Shown piece by piece: positions 48,998 through 50,472 of a DNA stretch of 50,472 nucleotides (the stretch's first letter is position 1; the number at the start of each line of letters is the position of its first letter). This DNA is from CALWZE01 sp964645785 (GTDB taxonomy: Bacteria > Bacillota > Clostridia > Oscillospirales > Ruminococcaceae): the NCBI GenBank assembly GCA_964645785.1, contig CAZYAV010000014.1:1-50472 (forward strand). The letters are read 5' to 3'. Both the position numbers and the translations under genes were made by a program. The notes below the pieces were generated by a model, which was not told the DNA's origin, did not search any database, and saw only the letters and a list, made by a program, of their open reading frames with translations.

Positions 48998-49624
48998 TCA
49001 GAACCGGGCGCGCACCGACGCGAAAATCGCGTCCGCCTTGGCGCCGTAGGTCTGGATCATCCGCTCGGCCTCAGCGTTAATCTGCCCGGCGTATTCGCGA
49101 TCCTCCATGGATTTGGTGTTGATGAACACGTTGAGGCTTGCGCCCAGCAGCGCCGCCTTGAGGCAGGCCGCCGCGCAGCCCGCGTCGCTGATGGCGAGCG
49201 TGCTGCCCTTGGCCGCGAACTGCTCGGCGATGTCGATGGCCTCGCAGCATTTGCGCATAATCTCCACCGGCACGGCGCAGGCGTCCTTGAGCACAACCGC
49301 CATCACGCGCGCCTTTTCGGCCTTCTGCTCCTCGGTCTCGCGGGGCATCCCGTACGCCTTTGACAGCGGCTCGAACACCTCCGCGTCCTTTTCAACCAGC
49401 GCGAGCAGCTCGGATTGCAGCGCGTCGCTTTTTGCGCGCAGCGCCTGCATCTCCTCCTCCACGTCGGCGTACTTCTTTTTGCCGACAGTCAGGCTGCCCA
49501 CCATATTGCCCAGCGCCGTTCCGATTGCGCCGACCAGCGCGCTCGCGCCGCCGCCGCCGGGTACAGGGGCTTTGGAGGCGAGCACTTGGACAAACTGTTC
49601 ACAGCTTCCCTTGGTAAAACTCAT
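48998..49624 (-). CDS. fchA: Methenyltetrahydrofolate cyclohydrolase (FchA/FTCD-C type)
   Basis: The 208-residue all-helical protein matches the cyclodeaminase/cyclohydrolase family: PVPGGGGASALVGAIGTALG near the N-terminus, VGKKKYADVEEEM, and SDAGCAAACLKAALLGASLNV. It interconverts methenyl- and formyl-tetrahydrofolate. AAAGGAG precedes the ATG. The order fhs-fchA-folD is the usual clostridial C1-folate set; a 220-bp spacer separates it from folD. Confidence 0.93.
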   Translation of the reverse strand: MSFTKGSCEQFVQVLASKAPVPGGGGASALVGAIGTALGNMVGSLTVGKKKYADVEEEMQALRAKSDALQSELLALVEKDAEVFEPLSKAYGMPRETEEQKAEKARVMAVVLKDACAVPVEIMRKCCEAIDIAEQFAAKGSTLAISDAGCAAACLKAALLGASLNVFINTKSMEDREYAGQINAEAERMIQTYGAKADAIFASVRARF

Positions 49625-49678
49625 CGTTAAACTCCTTTGCGCGCAGAGCCGCAGCCCGCGCGATTTCACTCGGGACGG

Positions 49679-49717
49679 GACAGCGCCTGCGCGGTTTTGC
49701 GCCGCGCAGACGCTGTC
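49679..49717. other. Large hairpin between fhs and fchA
   Basis: GACAGCG-C-CTGCGCGG pairs with CCGCGCAG-A-CGCTGTC, 15 bp with one mismatch. No T run follows, so mRNA stabilisation or processing between the genes is more likely than termination. Confidence 0.55.
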
Positions 49718-49731
49718 GGTGTAGGATAAAA

Positions 49732-50472
49732 TCAGAACAGGCCGGTGATTTTGCCGTCCGCGTCCACATCGATCTTCTCCGCCGCGGGCACGGGGGGCAG
49801 GCCGGGCATGGTCATGATATCGCCGGTGAGCGCGACGATAAAGCCCGCGCCGGCGCTGACCTTGAGGTTGCGCACCGTGACCGTGAAGCCCTTCGGCGCG
49901 CCGAGCAGGGTCGGGTCGTCCGAGAAGCTGTACTGCGTTTTGGCCATACAGATGGGCATCTCGCCAAAGCCGAGCGCGGTCAGCTGCGCCGCCTGCTTTT
50001 TCGCCGCGTCGGTCAGCAGCACGCCGTCGCCGTGATAGACGTTTTTGACGATATCCGCCAGCTTTTTCTCGATGGGGTCTTTGGCGTCGTAGCTGAACGA
50101 GAAGTCGTTCGGCTCCTCGCACAGGCGCACAACCTCCTTGGCAAGCTCGATGCCGCCGTCGCCGCCCTTTGCCCAGACCTCGGACAGCGCGACGTTGACG
50201 CCCAGCTCCTTGCACTTGCGCTCGACAAGGTCAAGCTCCGCCTTGGTGTCGGTCGGGAAGGCGTTGATCGCGACAACACAGGGCAGCTTGTAGACGTTGA
50301 CCATGTTGTCGACATGCTGCAGCAGGTTGGGCAGACCCTTCTCGAGCGCCTCGAGGTTTTCGGTATTGAGATCCGCCTTGGCGACCCCTCCGTGATGCTT
50401 GAGCGCGCGCACGGTGGCCACAACAACTACCGCGTCGGGGGTCAGGCCGGCCATGCGGCATTTGATGTCGAG
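49732..50472 (-). CDS. fhs: Formate--tetrahydrofolate ligase, C-terminal part
   Basis: About 246 C-terminal residues are present; the gene runs off the right edge. The enzyme forms 10-formyl-tetrahydrofolate from formate and ATP. CRMAGLTPDAVVVVATVRALK, VAINAFPTDTKAELDLV, the TKTQYSFSDDPTLLGAPKGF-like segment (AKTQYSFSDDPTLLGAPK) and MTMPGLP near the C-terminus are diagnostic. It heads the C1-folate set in the minus direction. The start and ATP-binding N-terminal part lie outside the window. Confidence 0.96.
   Translation of the reverse strand, partial: LDIKCRMAGLTPDAVVVVATVRALKHHGGVAKADLNTENLEALEKGLPNLLQHVDNMVNVYKLPCVVAINAFPTDTKAELDLVERKCKELGVNVALSEVWAKGGDGGIELAKEVVRLCEEPNDFSFSYDAKDPIEKKLADIVKNVYHGDGVLLTDAAKKQAAQLTALGFGEMPICMAKTQYSFSDDPTLLGAPKGFTVTVRNLKVSAGAGFIVALTGDIMTMPGLPPVPAAEKIDVDADGKITGLF

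Overview
The window reads as a piece of a GC-rich (roughly 60-65 %) anaerobic Firmicute, most likely a gut Clostridia/Oscillospirales-type organism. It has the clostridial Rnf gene order (rnfCDGEAB), spore genes (spoVAC, spoVAD, a YtvI-like protein), the separate C1-folate enzymes Fhs, FchA and FolD, purple-stem SigA-type promoters with 16-18 bp spacers, strong Shine-Dalgarno sites and a cobalamin riboswitch. The assignment is by gene content only. There are two 100-N scaffold gaps (10018-10117 and 47778-47877). The first is flanked by an exact 55-bp duplication and is probably an assembly artefact.

Layout. 1-9.9 kb, mostly minus strand: 5' part of glyS, a small membrane protein with a 42-bp internal duplication, type II pantothenate kinase, a three-gene MacB-like ABC operon with a CARDB-type surface protein, an E2/CAT-fold protein with altered catalytic residues, a GDPD-family phosphodiesterase and trmL. 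9.8-18.4 kb, plus strand: a 52-residue membrane peptide, an SGNH hydrolase/DUF4358 lipoprotein pair, then a glutaredoxin-like protein, a GT2 glycosyltransferase and the complete Rnf complex in one tightly packed operon. 18.7-25.8 kb: a ferredoxin reductase-ferredoxin fusion, an MFS transporter, a DUF2179 membrane protein, a strange 11-unit degenerate repeat array, a 15-bp repeat array and a padR-DUF1700-DUF4097 operon. 26-38.4 kb, minus strand: a self-regulated TetR/RND efflux operon with a perfect 24-bp operator, Na/Pi cotransporter, YtvI-like protein, a 937-residue membrane PHP-domain protein, and spoVAC-spoVAD without a linked spoVAE. 38.5-50.5 kb: a WYL regulator, an AT-richer island with a small zinc-ribbon gene, a polar amino-acid ABC transporter, a cobalamin-riboswitch operon (DUF4430 protein, S-component-like membrane protein, CobO adenosyltransferase), a DUF1576 membrane protein and folD-fchA-fhs.

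How the genes fit together. Rnf couples ferredoxin oxidation to NAD+ reduction and ion pumping. The Fhs/FchA/FolD trio carries formate to methylene-tetrahydrofolate. The riboswitch operon looks like a corrinoid capture, uptake and adenosylation unit whose Shine-Dalgarno lies inside the terminator hairpin.

The most unusual signals are the ~57-bp repeat array at 22865-23475 (about 36 conserved bases plus a variable segment, each with a small hairpin, spacing not in codon register), the riboswitch leader architecture, a FolD lacking the usual cyclohydrolase Lys and Gln beside a dedicated FchA, and an operator-like inverted repeat shared between the padR promoter and the promoter of the glutaredoxin-GT-rnf operon. 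I found no tRNA, rRNA, insertion sequence, cas gene or true CRISPR array. GC-rich gene-free stretches of 300-700 bp recur between operons and produce many spurious long open frames.
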